Assembly (NCBI GenBank): GCA_023390905.1
Contig: JAEWBY010000094.1
Span: forward strand, 33,747-97,746
Direction of reading: 5' to 3'
Origin: Pseudomonadota bacterium
Lineage (GTDB): Bacteria; Pseudomonadota; Gammaproteobacteria; Xanthomonadales; Xanthomonadaceae
DNA length: 64,000 nt
The notes under the pieces are model-generated. The model searched no databases, was not told where the DNA came from, and saw only the letters and a list, made by a program, of their open reading frames with translations. A program made the translations under genes and the position numbers. Positions 42,349-50,980 of this stretch are shown piece by piece. How positions within the stretch are numbered: position 1 is the first letter of the stretch; the number at the start of each line of letters is the position of its first letter.

Positions 42349-43272
42349 CTAATTCTTACCATCTCCGGGCTTGTGCGACAACGACCAGACATAGGCCGCG
42401 ACCAAGCGCGAGCGGGTTTCGCCGAGCAGTTCGCGATGCGCCGGCATCTGGCCATGGCGACCGTCACGGATCGTCTTGGCGATGGCTTCGGTGCTGTCGC
42501 CGTACAGCCAGTAGTTGTCCGTGAGATCCGGCGCACCCAGTTCCTGGTTGCCCTTGCCCTCGGCGCCATGGCAGGCGACGCAGACGCCCTCGTACAGCTT
42601 CTTGCCCTGCGCGGCCATGAAGTTGTTCTGCAGCTGATCCGGATGACCTAGCGTACGCACGTAGGCGACGGTGTAGTCCACCGCATTCTCGCCGCCCATG
42701 CCCGTCAGCGCCGTGCCCCACTCGGGCATCACGCCGTTGCGGCCGTCCATCACCGTTTCCAGGATGCGATCGGGCGTGCCGCCCCAATGCCAGATGTCAT
42801 CGGTCAGGTTGGGATAACCAATCGCGCCCTTGGCCGAGGAGCCGTGGCAGCCAGCGCAGGTGTTGTTGAAGATCGAACGACCCAGCGCGACCGCCTTCGG
42901 ATTGCCGGCGAGCTGATCGATCGGCTGGTTGGCGAACGGACGGAAGGTCTGTTCCAGCTTGGCGTCTTCCTGTTCCTTCTTCTGCGCGTGTTCCTGCCTG
43001 GAGGACCAGCCGCCGGCCGACTTGAAGCCACCGAGGCCGCCGTACCAGGCGAAGTAGCCGATGCCGAAGATGATGGTCAGCCAGAACAGGTTGATCCACC
43101 AGCGCGGGAGCGGCTTGTTGTACTCGGTGAGATCGCCGTCCCAGACGTGACTGGTTTCTTCCGGCGCCGGGTCGCCCGGACGGCGACGGGCCGTCCACCA
43201 CAGCAGCCACACGCAACCGATGATGTTGAGCGCCACCAGCGCGACGATGTACCACGACCAGCCGGGGCTCAT
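42349..43272 (-). CDS. ccoP: cbb3 cytochrome c oxidase diheme subunit CcoP
   Basis: A 307-residue membrane-anchored diheme cytochrome c. Two N-terminal helices (about 5-26 and 56-80) with the conserved HVWDGDLTEYNKPLPRWW between them; two heme-binding motifs, CAGCH and CVACH, with MPEWG and MPAHR as methionine-ligand regions. It receives electrons from soluble cytochrome c and passes them to CcoO/CcoN. Its ATG overlaps the ccoQ stop. Confidence 0.96.
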   Translation of the reverse strand: MSPGWSWYIVALVALNIIGCVWLLWWTARRRPGDPAPEETSHVWDGDLTEYNKPLPRWWINLFWLTIIFGIGYFAWYGGLGGFKSAGGWSSRQEHAQKKEQEDAKLEQTFRPFANQPIDQLAGNPKAVALGRSIFNNTCAGCHGSSAKGAIGYPNLTDDIWHWGGTPDRILETVMDGRNGVMPEWGTALTGMGGENAVDYTVAYVRTLGHPDQLQNNFMAAQGKKLYEGVCVACHGAEGKGNQELGAPDLTDNYWLYGDSTEAIAKTIRDGRHGQMPAHRELLGETRSRLVAAYVWSLSHKPGDGKN

Positions 43273-43412
43273 GCTCGGTTCTCCATCTCGTCTTCTTCAA
43301 GCGGCAGTTGTGCGGCCGCATCAAATTCTTTCTTCCGCTTGGGGCTCCACACGCCGATCCAGCCGGCGACGAAGAGCACCATCAATACGGCGGTGACAAT
43401 TCCAGAGGTCAT
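43269..43412 (-). CDS. ccoQ: cbb3 oxidase small subunit CcoQ
   Basis: A 47-residue protein with one membrane helix (MTSGIVTAVLMVLFVAGWIG) followed by VWSPKRKKEFDAAAQLPLEED, which matches the CcoQ pattern (W--kr-k-FdeAA-LPLee). The sequence is read directly from the strand; start CAT at 43410-43412, stop at 43269-43271 overlapping the ccoP start (ATGA). It stabilises the oxidase complex. It lies 1 base after the ccoO stop. Confidence 0.9.
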   Translation of the reverse strand: MTSGIVTAVLMVLFVAGWIGVWSPKRKKEFDAAAQLPLEEDEMENRA

Positions 43413-43413
43413 A

Positions 43414-44034
<621 letters not shown>

Positions 44035-44047
44035 GTCGGTCTCGTCC

Positions 44048-45487
44048 TCAGGCGCGCACTTCGGAAGCGTCCACCGGCAGGATGGGCTGCACGCCCACCG
44101 CGCGGGAAGCGGCGAAGGTCTTCCAGGTGTTCCAGGCCATCACGGCCATGCCGGACAGCACCAGCAGACCGCCGCCCAACCGGATCAGATAGAAGGGATA
44201 GGTCACGATGAGCGACTCGACGAAGCTGTAGGTCAGCGTGCCGTCGGCGTTGGTGGCGCGTGCCATCAGGCCCTGCGCCACGCCGGCGATCCACATCGAG
44301 GCGATGTAGAACACCACGCCCAGCGTATGCAGCCAGAAGTGCAGGTCGATGGCCTTCACCGAGTACATCTTCTCGTTGCCGGTCAGGCGCGGCAGCAGCG
44401 CGTAGATCGAACCCACCGAGATCATCGCCACCCAGCCCAGCGCGCCGGCGTGCACGTGGCCGACGGTCCAGTCGGTGTAGTGGCTCAGCGAGTTGACCGT
44501 CTTGATCGACATCATCGGGCCCTCGAAGGTCGCGATCATGTAGAACGAGATGGCGACGATGAGGAACTTGAGGATGGGACCGGTGCGCAGCTTGTACCAG
44601 ACGCCGGAGAGGGTCAGGATGCCGTTGATCGCGCCGCCCCAGGACGGAGCCAGCAGGATCAGCGAGAACACCATGCCCAGCGACTGCGCCCAGTCAGGCA
44701 GCGCCGTGTAGTGCAGATGGTGCGGGCCGGCCCACATGTAGACCGCGATCAGCGCCCAGAAGTGCACGATGGACAGGCGATACGAATAGACCGGACGGCC
44801 CGCCTGCTTCGGCACGAAGTAGTACATCATGCCGAGGAAGCCCGCGGTCAGGAAGAAGCCCACCGCGTTGTGGCCGTACCACCACTGCACCATCGCATCG
44901 ACCGCGCCGCTGTAGACCGGATACGACTTGAACGGCCCGACCGGGATGGCGATGTTGTTGACGATGTGCAGCAGCGCCACGGCGATGATGAACGCGCCGT
45001 AGAACCAGTTCGCCACGTAGATGTGCTTGACGTTGCGCTTGACGATCGTGCCGAAGAACAGCACCGCGTACGCCACCCAGACCACCGTGATCAGCAGATC
45101 GATCGGCCATTCCAGTTCGGCGTATTCCTTGCCTTGGGTCAGGCCCAGCGGCAGCGTGATCGCGGCCGACAGGATGACCAGTTGCCAGCCCCAGAACACG
45201 AAGGCCGCCAGCTTGTCCGATAGCAGCCGCGTGTGGCAGGTTCGCTGCACCACGTAGAGACTGGTCGCGAACAGCGCGCTGCCGCCGAACGCGAAGATCA
45301 CCGCGTTGGTGTGCAGCGGACGCAGCCGGCCGTAGCTGAGCCACGGAATGTCGAAATTCAATGCGGGCCAGTAAAGCTGGGCGGCGATGAGAACGCCGAC
45401 CGCCATGCCCACGATTCCCCAGACCACGGTCATGACCGCGAACTGGCGCACCACTTTGTCGTTGTAAGTACCTTGGACGCTTTGCAT
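44048..45487 (-). CDS. ccoN: cbb3 cytochrome c oxidase catalytic subunit CcoN
   Basis: A 479-residue heme-copper oxidase subunit with about 12 helices that reduces oxygen at the heme b3-CuB centre with very high affinity. Conserved stretches include HTNAVIFAFGGSAL (low-spin heme His), QWWYGHNAVGFFLTAGFLGMMYYFVPK (CuB His) and YTDWTVGHVHAGALGWVAMI (heme b3 ligand area). The ATG at 45485-45487 gives the family N-terminus. First gene of a long operon reaching to cydC; the promoter carries an Fnr box. Confidence 0.97.
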   Translation of the reverse strand: MQSVQGTYNDKVVRQFAVMTVVWGIVGMAVGVLIAAQLYWPALNFDIPWLSYGRLRPLHTNAVIFAFGGSALFATSLYVVQRTCHTRLLSDKLAAFVFWGWQLVILSAAITLPLGLTQGKEYAELEWPIDLLITVVWVAYAVLFFGTIVKRNVKHIYVANWFYGAFIIAVALLHIVNNIAIPVGPFKSYPVYSGAVDAMVQWWYGHNAVGFFLTAGFLGMMYYFVPKQAGRPVYSYRLSIVHFWALIAVYMWAGPHHLHYTALPDWAQSLGMVFSLILLAPSWGGAINGILTLSGVWYKLRTGPILKFLIVAISFYMIATFEGPMMSIKTVNSLSHYTDWTVGHVHAGALGWVAMISVGSIYALLPRLTGNEKMYSVKAIDLHFWLHTLGVVFYIASMWIAGVAQGLMARATNADGTLTYSFVESLIVTYPFYLIRLGGGLLVLSGMAVMAWNTWKTFAASRAVGVQPILPVDASEVRA

Positions 45488-45512
45488 GCGGCCTCCTCGC
45501 CAATACAGTGAA

Positions 45513-45554
45513 ATCATTGTCCCCGACGCCCCTTCACGCATTGATTTCAATCAA
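45513..45554 (-). promoter_or_regulatory. Fnr-dependent class II promoter of the cco operon
   Basis: TTGATTTCAATCAA at 45541-45554 is a perfect TTGAT-N4-ATCAA Fnr/Anr box. On the minus strand a -10 hexamer AATGAT (45518-45513) starts 29.5 bases from the box centre, exactly where it must lie for the box to be centred at -41.5. The ccoN ATG is 26 bases further. The convergent fnr-type gene at 32303 is the obvious candidate regulator. Confidence 0.9.
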
Positions 45555-46137
45555 CGGTGAACAAAGGGCGGTTCGCGGCAGAGACCGCGGCCGGGGGATT
45601 TTGTCATTTGGTCATGACGTTGGGGTGCGACGGAATGTCACCCCCGACCAATGGACGCGCCAAACCAATCATTCCCCCCTCGGGCTTCCGTCGAAAGTCA
45701 CAGTCCGACTTCTTCCCGATCCCCGGGTGCAGATGCATTCCTGGAAGTCGCCTGCCGGCGCGTTTCGTGACCGCCGTCGTGAAGGCGTCGCGCCTATGCA
45801 CCGGCAGGCGTTGCACGAGACTGTCGTTGCAAGACATGTGCCTGGAACGGATCGCCGGCAACGCGGCGCAGCGCCGGCGGTTTGGCGCTGGGTGGATCGA
45901 TTGGCGAAAGGCGCAGGAGAAGGTGGGTCGCAACGCGGCGACCATTCCGCTGATGGCAACGACACCTCGAGAGGAATCGCAGCAGGGACGTCGGCTCGCG
46001 TTGCTGGCATCAATGCAGCATCGAGTGCCATTCGCACGACACCCGCGGCAAGGAACGCCACGCATGCCCTGAGCCACGCGCAGAGCGGCACGCCCGCGTT
46101 GGTTGATCCGCGCGTGCGCACGAAATGACAACGTGAC
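45555..46137. other. Gene-poor region between ccoN and tRNA-Met
   Basis: About 580 bases without a supported gene. Open frames of 120-200 codons exist on both strands but their translations are rich in Arg, Cys and Ser, lack any domain and do not show the third-base preference of neighbouring genes. One minus-strand frame has a hydrophobic stretch near 46075-46110 but no usable start signal. It may be a decayed gene. Confidence 0.45.
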
Positions 46138-46139
46138 GC

Positions 46140-46166
46140 ACAAAAAAAAGCCGCCTCATGGGTGGC
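46140..46166 (-). terminator. Terminator downstream of tRNA-Met
   Basis: A 6-bp stem with one mismatch (46150-46155 / 46161-46166) followed on the minus strand by eight Ts. It lies about 30 bases beyond the tRNA 3' end. Confidence 0.75.
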
Positions 46167-46197
46167 CTTCATCACTGGATTCCCTGTACGGACACGA

Positions 46198-46274
46198 TGG
46201 TGGCTATGGGTGGACTCGAACCACCGACCCCAGCATTATGAGTGCTGTGCTCTAACCGGCTGAGCTACATAGCC
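46198..46274 (-). tRNA. tRNA-Met (CAT), elongator type
   Basis: A 77-base cloverleaf on the minus strand with encoded CCA. Acceptor GGCTATG pairs with CATAGCC, the D-arm has GTAGCTCAG, the anticodon loop is CTCATAA with anticodon CAT, and the T-arm has GGTTCGAGTCC. It resembles elongator tRNA-Met of E. coli almost throughout, including ACTCATAATG; the G1-C72 pair excludes the initiator. A minor tRNA-Ile2 (lysidine) is less likely given this match. Confidence 0.93.
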
Positions 46275-46393
46275 GTACAGGAACCGCACATTTTTCCCGG
46301 GTGAAGGGCGGCTGTCAATCCGGTCGGGTCAACTTGTCGGCGCGCCGGAGCCGTGGCAGAGTCGGAGCCAGTAGATTTTTAGGAGTCCGCATC

Positions 46394-46993
46394 GTGATCG
46401 ATCCGGACGGTTACCGACCCAATGTCGGCATCGTGTTGATGCGCCCGGACGGCCGGGTGTTCTGGGCGCGTCGTGTGCGCCGGGACGGCTGGCAATTCCC
46501 GCAGGGCGGGATGAACAGCGACGAGACGCCGGTCGAGGCCATGTACCGCGAGTTGCAGGAAGAAACCGGCCTGTTGCCCGAACATGTGGAAGTGTTGGGG
46601 GCCACGCCCGGCTGGCTCCGCTATCGCCTGCCGGCGCGCGCCATCCGCCACCATGAGCGCCAGGTCTGCATCGGCCAGAAGCAGGTGTGGTTCCTGCTGC
46701 GGCTGGTCGGCGATGAAACCCACCTGCGGCTGGACGCGACCGACACCCCCGAGTTCGATCACTGGCGCTGGGTGGATTTCTGGTACCCGGTGGAACACGT
46801 GGTCATGTTCAAGCGCGGCGTGTACGCGCGCGCCCTCGGGCATCTGGCATCGTATGCGCGAAGCGTGGTCAGTACGCTGGCCCTGCCGCCGCAGCGCCTG
46901 GATCGGCTGGGGGAGGCCAAGCATGGCCGGCCCCGCCCGCGGAATCGACCCGCACGTAAACGCGACCCCGGCGGGCAGCCCGTTCAGAATTGA
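46394..46993 (+). CDS. rppH: RNA pyrophosphohydrolase RppH
   Basis: A 199-residue Nudix enzyme that removes pyrophosphate from the 5' end of transcripts, starting mRNA decay. Family features: DGYRPNVGIVLMRPDGRVFWARR, the Nudix box GGMNSDETPVEAMYRELQEETGL and the RppH-specific FDHWRWVDFWYPVEHVVMFKRGVY. The GTG at 46394 follows AGGAG by 8 bases. A basic, disordered tail closes the protein. The stop codon lies within a Fur-box candidate. Confidence 0.95.
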   Translation: MIDPDGYRPNVGIVLMRPDGRVFWARRVRRDGWQFPQGGMNSDETPVEAMYRELQEETGLLPEHVEVLGATPGWLRYRLPARAIRHHERQVCIGQKQVWFLLRLVGDETHLRLDATDTPEFDHWRWVDFWYPVEHVVMFKRGVYARALGHLASYARSVVSTLALPPQRLDRLGEAKHGRPRPRNRPARKRDPGGQPVQN

Positions 46994-47004
46994 CAATCAT
47001 TCTC
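46986..47004. promoter_or_regulatory. Candidate Fur box before bfd
   Basis: The sequence around TGACAATCATTCTC matches 13 of 19 positions of the Fur consensus GATAATGATAATCATTATC, with 12 of the last 14. It lies 54 bases upstream of the bfd start and overlaps the rppH stop. Iron repression of bfd would fit its role in releasing stored iron. Confidence 0.65.
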
Positions 47005-47057
47005 ATTCACGGTTGAATGGTCTCGAGCCGCTCCGGCCCGACTGATCGCCTACCGCC

Positions 47058-47267
47058 GTGTACGTCTGCATCTGCAACGGAGTCACCGATCGCCAGATTC
47101 AAGAAGCCGCCGCCAACGGCGTGCGGACTGTGGCCGAACTGACGATGCGCACGGGCTGCGGCGCCACCTGTGGCAGTTGCCTGGACATGGCCGGCGGCAT
47201 CCTCGATGCCCACCACCGCTCGCAGGAATTGAATCTGCCGATCCTCGGCCTGTCCCAGGCGGCCTGA
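47058..47267 (+). CDS. bfd: Bacterioferritin-associated ferredoxin Bfd
   Basis: A 69-residue 2Fe-2S protein that docks on bacterioferritin and reduces its ferric core to release iron. The four cysteines appear as CxC near the N-terminus (YVCICNGVTD) and CxxC (GATCGSC) in the BFD-fold domain. Start is a GTG at 47058. A Fur-box candidate precedes it; bfr lies 17.5 kb away. Confidence 0.92.
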   Translation: MYVCICNGVTDRQIQEAAANGVRTVAELTMRTGCGATCGSCLDMAGGILDAHHRSQELNLPILGLSQAA

Positions 47268-47314
47268 TCCCCGCGCATCCGGACTCCAACGCTGCGAGCC
47301 CGCCACCCCTTCCC

Positions 47315-47986
47315 TCAGATCCGCGGGATGCGGATGGCTCCGGCACATCCGCTGGCTCCGGCCTCCGGCGCATGCGGCAGGCGACCCCAGCACGGCGCAT
47401 CCAGCCGGTGCTGCAACAGTTCGAAGTTTTCATCCTGCCGCGCCATATCCGGATCGATGCCATTGGCGATCCATCCGACCAAGCGTGCGCCATCCGCCTC
47501 GATCGCGCGGGCGGTCAGGCGTGCGTGGTTGAGGCAACCCAGCCGCAGGCCCACCACCATCACCACCGGCAATTGGAACGCACGCACCAGATCAAGCTGA
47601 TCCAGTTCGCTTGAAAGCGGCGCGGCCCAACCACCGACACCTTCGACCACGACGACATCCGACTGGCTTCGCAGGCGCGCGTACGCCTGTTCCACCGGCG
47701 GCAGGCTGACGTGGACGCCGGCCTCGCGCGCGGCGATCTCGGGGGCGAGCGGTTCGGGCAGTGCGAATGGATTGACGTCCGCATAGGCCGGACGCGGATC
47801 GCTCGCGGCCTGCAACGCCAGCGCGTCTTCATTGCGCCAGCCCTCCGGCGTGCGCTCGCAACCGCTGGCGATCGGCTTCATCCCGACGGCGCGCAAGCCC
47901 TGCGCACGCAGCGCATGCAGCAGCACCGTGCTGCCGAAGGTCTTGCCGACGCCGGTGTCGGTACCGGTGACGAAGAAACTATGCAT
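47315..47986 (-). CDS. bioD: Dethiobiotin synthetase
   Basis: A 223-residue enzyme closing the ureido ring of dethiobiotin with ATP and CO2. Walker A TGTDTGVGKT at the N-terminus, KPIASGCERT, VVEGVGGWAAPLSSE and the nucleotide-binding GWIANGIDPD are all typical. Length is normal. The start overlaps the upstream channel gene by 8 bases. No other bio gene is in the window. Confidence 0.95.
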   Translation of the reverse strand: MHSFFVTGTDTGVGKTFGSTVLLHALRAQGLRAVGMKPIASGCERTPEGWRNEDALALQAASDPRPAYADVNPFALPEPLAPEIAAREAGVHVSLPPVEQAYARLRSQSDVVVVEGVGGWAAPLSSELDQLDLVRAFQLPVVMVVGLRLGCLNHARLTARAIEADGARLVGWIANGIDPDMARQDENFELLQHRLDAPCWGRLPHAPEAGASGCAGAIRIPRI

Positions 47987-48704
47987 GCGATTCCCTGGAC
48001 AATCGCCGCCGTGCGCGGCGGCGACCGATCGTATCGATCACGCCAGTGAAAGACAGCAGAAAGTACACGCAGCCCGGCAGCGCGACCTGCCATGGGCTGG
48101 CGTCGCCCGGCAACAGCCAGACCAGCGCCACCGAAAGCATGCTCACCACCACGAAGTACATGAGGCTGGCCACTTCGCCTGCCGCCGCCGCCGCGGCTTC
48201 CACATCGAGCCCGAGTCGATCGCGGTTGCGCCACGCAAGCTGGTAAAGACCGGCGATGCACGCGGACATCGACGCAAACGCAACGCCGTACGCCACGAAC
48301 ATCAGCAGCACGTCGCCCGGTCCGCGCACGTCCTGCAACGGCATCGGCGCCCAGCCGCCGGTGATCCAGCTGAAGAACGTGCCGAACAGCAATCGCAGCG
48401 GATACACATACACCAGCACGAGAAACACCAGCAGCAGGCTCAGCAGGGTCGCCGCCGCATGGTCCATGCGATAGCGGCGCGCCCAGCGCACGTGCGCGTA
48501 CCAGAACAGCGCCACCATCACGAAACTGGCGGCGAACGCGGGCAGGTTCTTCAATGCCTGCAGCAGATCGGCCAGGCTTTCGGGCAGGTGATCGCCGGAG
48601 ATGACCAGCAGCGTCACGGCAAACGCGAACGCCGCATCGACGAAGGCCTCCAGCCGCGTGGAATCGCCGCCACGCCAGGCCGGCGTCCTGTTTTGCTCGC
48701 TCAT
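47979..48704 (-). CDS. TMEM175-family (DUF1211) potassium-channel-like membrane protein
   Basis: A 241-residue protein with six likely helices. The first helix bears the family motif, here RLEAFVDAAFAFAVTLLVIS, corresponding to RxxxFSDxxFAxAxTLL. Bacterial TMEM175 homologues are tetrameric potassium channels, but the FSD serine is Val here, so channel properties cannot be assumed. It overlaps bioD by 8 bases although functions seem unrelated. GGGAGA precedes the ATG. Confidence 0.83.
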   Translation of the reverse strand: MSEQNRTPAWRGGDSTRLEAFVDAAFAFAVTLLVISGDHLPESLADLLQALKNLPAFAASFVMVALFWYAHVRWARRYRMDHAAATLLSLLLVFLVLVYVYPLRLLFGTFFSWITGGWAPMPLQDVRGPGDVLLMFVAYGVAFASMSACIAGLYQLAWRNRDRLGLDVEAAAAAAGEVASLMYFVVVSMLSVALVWLLPGDASPWQVALPGCVYFLLSFTGVIDTIGRRRARRRLSRESHA

Positions 48705-48772
48705 GCCGTTGTCTCCCCGAATCCCCAATGAAACGCAGGCCGCCGCCGCCGGCGACGGATTAGAATCCCACC

Positions 48773-49258
48773 ATGTCATTCACCAGCCAGACCCTCACCG
48801 GCCCCAAGCCGGAACAATACGCGCAGTTGGCCGCGCAGGCGCGTGCCCTGCTCCACGGCGAAACCGATCGCATCGCCAACGCCGCCAATCTCTGCGCGCT
48901 CGTGTATCACGCGCTTCCCGATCTGAACTGGACGGGCTTTTATTTCCATGACGGCAAGGAACTGGTCGTCGGACCCTTCCAGGGATTGCCGGCCTGCGTG
49001 CGCATCGCCATGGACAAGGGCGTGTGCGGCGCGGCCGCGAGCACCCGGCAGACGCAGCGCGTCGAGGACGTCGATGCATTCCCCGGCCATATCGCCTGTG
49101 ACAGCGCCTCGCGTTCGGAACTGGTGGTGCCACTGGTGAAGGACGATCGGCTGATCGGCGTGTTGGATCTGGACAGCCCGGAACTGGCGCGCTTCGATGA
49201 GGAGGATCAGCGCGGGCTCGAAGCCATCGCCGCGATCTTCGTGGAGTCGCTCGCATGA
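48773..49258 (+). CDS. msrC: Free methionine-(R)-sulfoxide reductase (GAF domain)
   Basis: A 161-residue GAF-fold enzyme reducing free methionine-R-sulfoxide. The three catalytic/resolving cysteines are in the expected spots: ACVRIAMDKGVCGAAAS (two) and HIACDSASRSE (one). WTGFYF and VPLVKDDRLIGVLDLDSP complete the fRMsr pattern. Its stop overlaps the next gene start (ATGA). Confidence 0.93.
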   Translation: MSFTSQTLTGPKPEQYAQLAAQARALLHGETDRIANAANLCALVYHALPDLNWTGFYFHDGKELVVGPFQGLPACVRIAMDKGVCGAAASTRQTQRVEDVDAFPGHIACDSASRSELVVPLVKDDRLIGVLDLDSPELARFDEEDQRGLEAIAAIFVESLA

Positions 49259-50226
49259 GCACCGCCAAGCTGCGCAACATCGGCCCCAAATCCGCTGCGT
49301 GGTTGCGCCAGGTCGGCCTGCGCACGCAGGAGGATCTGGCGGCGGTCGGATCGGTGGAAGCCTTCCTGCGCGTCAAGCGTGCCGGCTTCCGTCCCAGCCT
49401 CAATCTGCTCTATGCGCTGGAAGGCGCCTTGCTCGATTGTCACTGGCAGCAGCTCCCGGAAACGCGTCGCGGCGAACTGGTCGTGGCCTACGACGCCGCT
49501 GCGGCGTTGTTGCCGGCACCGCGCGGTCGCCCGGCGGCCGCGCCGGTCACCACCACGCACACCGCCGATGACGAGGCGAACGTGCCGTCGATGAATGTTC
49601 GATTCACGCGGCGGCGATCACGAAGACTGATACGGCGCGCGGTTCAGCCCAGCGCCCAACGCGCCGGCCACAGCACCAGCGCGAACAGCAGCAACGTCTC
49701 CAGCACTTCGGTGCTCGCGCCCAGGCAGTCGCCTGAGATTCCGCCGAGGCGGCGCTTCCAGTACCACGCGGTCAATGGTGCGAGCAGCAGGCAGATCAGC
49801 AGCGCCGGCGCGAGCCAGAGGCTGATCAGCGCAAGCACCGCGCCCCATCCCCAATCCCAGATCGCGCCTTCGTCGCGATGCCAGGCGAAGCGCTCGGCCA
49901 TGCCTGCGTGCAGCGGTTGCAGCCAGCGGCTCCACAGCAACGTGGTGGCCCAGCGCGCCCACGCCGGCACCAGCACCACGCCCCACATCCACGCGCTGCC
50001 CGTCACTTCCGCGAGCAGCACGAGTTTGGCGATCAACTGCATCGCCACGGTGACCATGCCGAAGGTGCCCATGTGGGGATCCTTCAGCACTTCGAGAAAA
50101 CGTTCCGGTCTGCGGTGCGCGGCGCCGAATGCATCGGCCACGTCGCCCAGCCCGTCCAGATGCAGCGCACCGGTGACCCACACCCACACGATCGACGCCA
50201 GCAACGCCGCCAGCCACGGCCGGTGA
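49255..50226 (+). CDS. TfoX C-terminal-domain protein with a run-on frame antisense to cobS
   Basis: The first 85-90 codons encode a TfoX/Sxy C-terminal domain (KLRNIGPKSAAWLRQVGLRTQEDLAAVGSVEAFLRVKRAGFRPSLNLLYALEGALLDCHW), a helix-hairpin-helix-like module found in competence-related proteins. After about residue 115 the frame runs for 200 more codons opposite cobS with Ser/Arg/Ala-rich sequence that looks non-biological. A natural stop (TGA at 49628-49630) is in the next frame, so a small insertion, deletion or sequence error has probably removed the true end. The gene is real, its 3' end is doubtful. It starts in the msrC stop. Confidence 0.6.
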   Translation: MSTAKLRNIGPKSAAWLRQVGLRTQEDLAAVGSVEAFLRVKRAGFRPSLNLLYALEGALLDCHWQQLPETRRGELVVAYDAAAALLPAPRGRPAAAPVTTTHTADDEANVPSMNVRFTRRRSRRLIRRAVQPSAQRAGHSTSANSSNVSSTSVLAPRQSPEIPPRRRFQYHAVNGASSRQISSAGASQRLISASTAPHPQSQIAPSSRCQAKRSAMPACSGCSQRLHSNVVAQRAHAGTSTTPHIHALPVTSASSTSLAINCIATVTMPKVPMWGSFSTSRKRSGLRCAAPNASATSPSPSRCSAPVTHTHTIDASNAASHGR

Positions 50227-50384
50227 TCGAATGCGAGCAACGGCATCACCAGCAACGCACCGATGATTGCGCCCACCAGCGGAAAATGGATCGCGCAGCG
50301 GCTCAGTTCATCCTCGCGGAAATCCTTCAACTGCGGCGTGGGAAGGCGGGTCAGGAACTGCACCGCCAGTATCAACCGTCGCAT
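49644..50384 (-). CDS. cobS: Adenosylcobinamide-GDP ribazoletransferase (cobalamin synthase)
   Basis: A 246-residue membrane enzyme joining adenosylcobinamide-GDP and alpha-ribazole, the last main step to cobalamin. Conserved LAVQFLTRLPTPQ, HLDGLGDVADAF, KDPHMGTFGMVTVAMQLIAKL and GISGDCLGASTEV are visible. Its start overlaps the histidine phosphatase gene by 13 bases. It ends the three-gene cobalamin unit and lies antisense to the run-on TfoX frame. Confidence 0.93.
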   Translation of the reverse strand: MRRLILAVQFLTRLPTPQLKDFREDELSRCAIHFPLVGAIIGALLVMPLLAFDHRPWLAALLASIVWVWVTGALHLDGLGDVADAFGAAHRRPERFLEVLKDPHMGTFGMVTVAMQLIAKLVLLAEVTGSAWMWGVVLVPAWARWATTLLWSRWLQPLHAGMAERFAWHRDEGAIWDWGWGAVLALISLWLAPALLICLLLAPLTAWYWKRRLGGISGDCLGASTEVLETLLLFALVLWPARWALG

Positions 50385-50980
50385 ACCTGCCTCACTTCGA
50401 TCAGTTCGCCCCACAGTACGCCCGCCTCGCCCGGTTCGACGTGCAGGCGCACGCGCGTGCCGTAACCAATCCGCACGGACCACAGCGCGCTCAGCGGAAT
50501 CGCGCACGCGAGCGAAACGGCCATGCGCAGCGCGCCGGCGTGCGTCACCACGAGCGCGGGCCGCGTGTCATCGTGTCCGGCGACTGCGGCATCCAGACCA
50601 CGACGGATCCGCTGGCTGAACTCCGCCCCGCTCTCCGCATTCGGCGGCAGCGCGTTGAAGGGATCGCGGTAGAACGCCTCCAGCGCGCGCCGGCCATCGG
50701 CTTGTGCGTCGATGTCATCGCGATGCAGGCCATCCCAATCGCCGAAATGCCATTCGGCCCAATCCTCCGACACCTCCACATCGAGCGCCTGCGGCGCGGC
50801 CATCGCGCGCGCCGTGTCATGCGCGCGCTGCAGGGGCGAGGCGATGACGCGCGACCACGCGATCGCCGCGTGCGCATCGCGGACGGGATGTGCCGAACCC
50901 GGCAGCAGCGGTGAATCGCAACGGCCATCGAAGTAACCGCGTCGTCCGGTATCGGCATGGCGCACGAGATCGAGGATCAT
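50372..50980 (-). CDS. cobC: Histidine phosphatase, probable alpha-ribazole phosphatase CobC
   Basis: A 202-residue phosphoglycerate-mutase-like phosphatase with the catalytic LVRHADT, the second Arg in ASPLQRAHDTA and the C-terminal His in VVTHAGALRM. Between cobT and cobS it most likely removes phosphate from alpha-ribazole-5'-phosphate. The fold alone does not prove this, but overlap with both neighbours (4 and 13 bases) supports it strongly. Confidence 0.87.
   Translation of the reverse strand: MILDLVRHADTGRRGYFDGRCDSPLLPGSAHPVRDAHAAIAWSRVIASPLQRAHDTARAMAAPQALDVEVSEDWAEWHFGDWDGLHRDDIDAQADGRRALEAFYRDPFNALPPNAESGAEFSQRIRRGLDAAVAGHDDTRPALVVTHAGALRMAVSLACAIPLSALWSVRIGYGTRVRLHVEPGEAGVLWGELIEVRQVCDG

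Noticed and set aside
45508..46128. 206-codon plus-strand frame upstream of ccoN
   Set aside because: It runs through the Fnr box region and translates without a domain; base use is unlike a gene.
46198..46274. tRNA-Ile2 (CAT with lysidine) as identity
   Set aside because: The sequence follows elongator tRNA-Met closely in acceptor, anticodon arm and T-arm, so Met is preferred.
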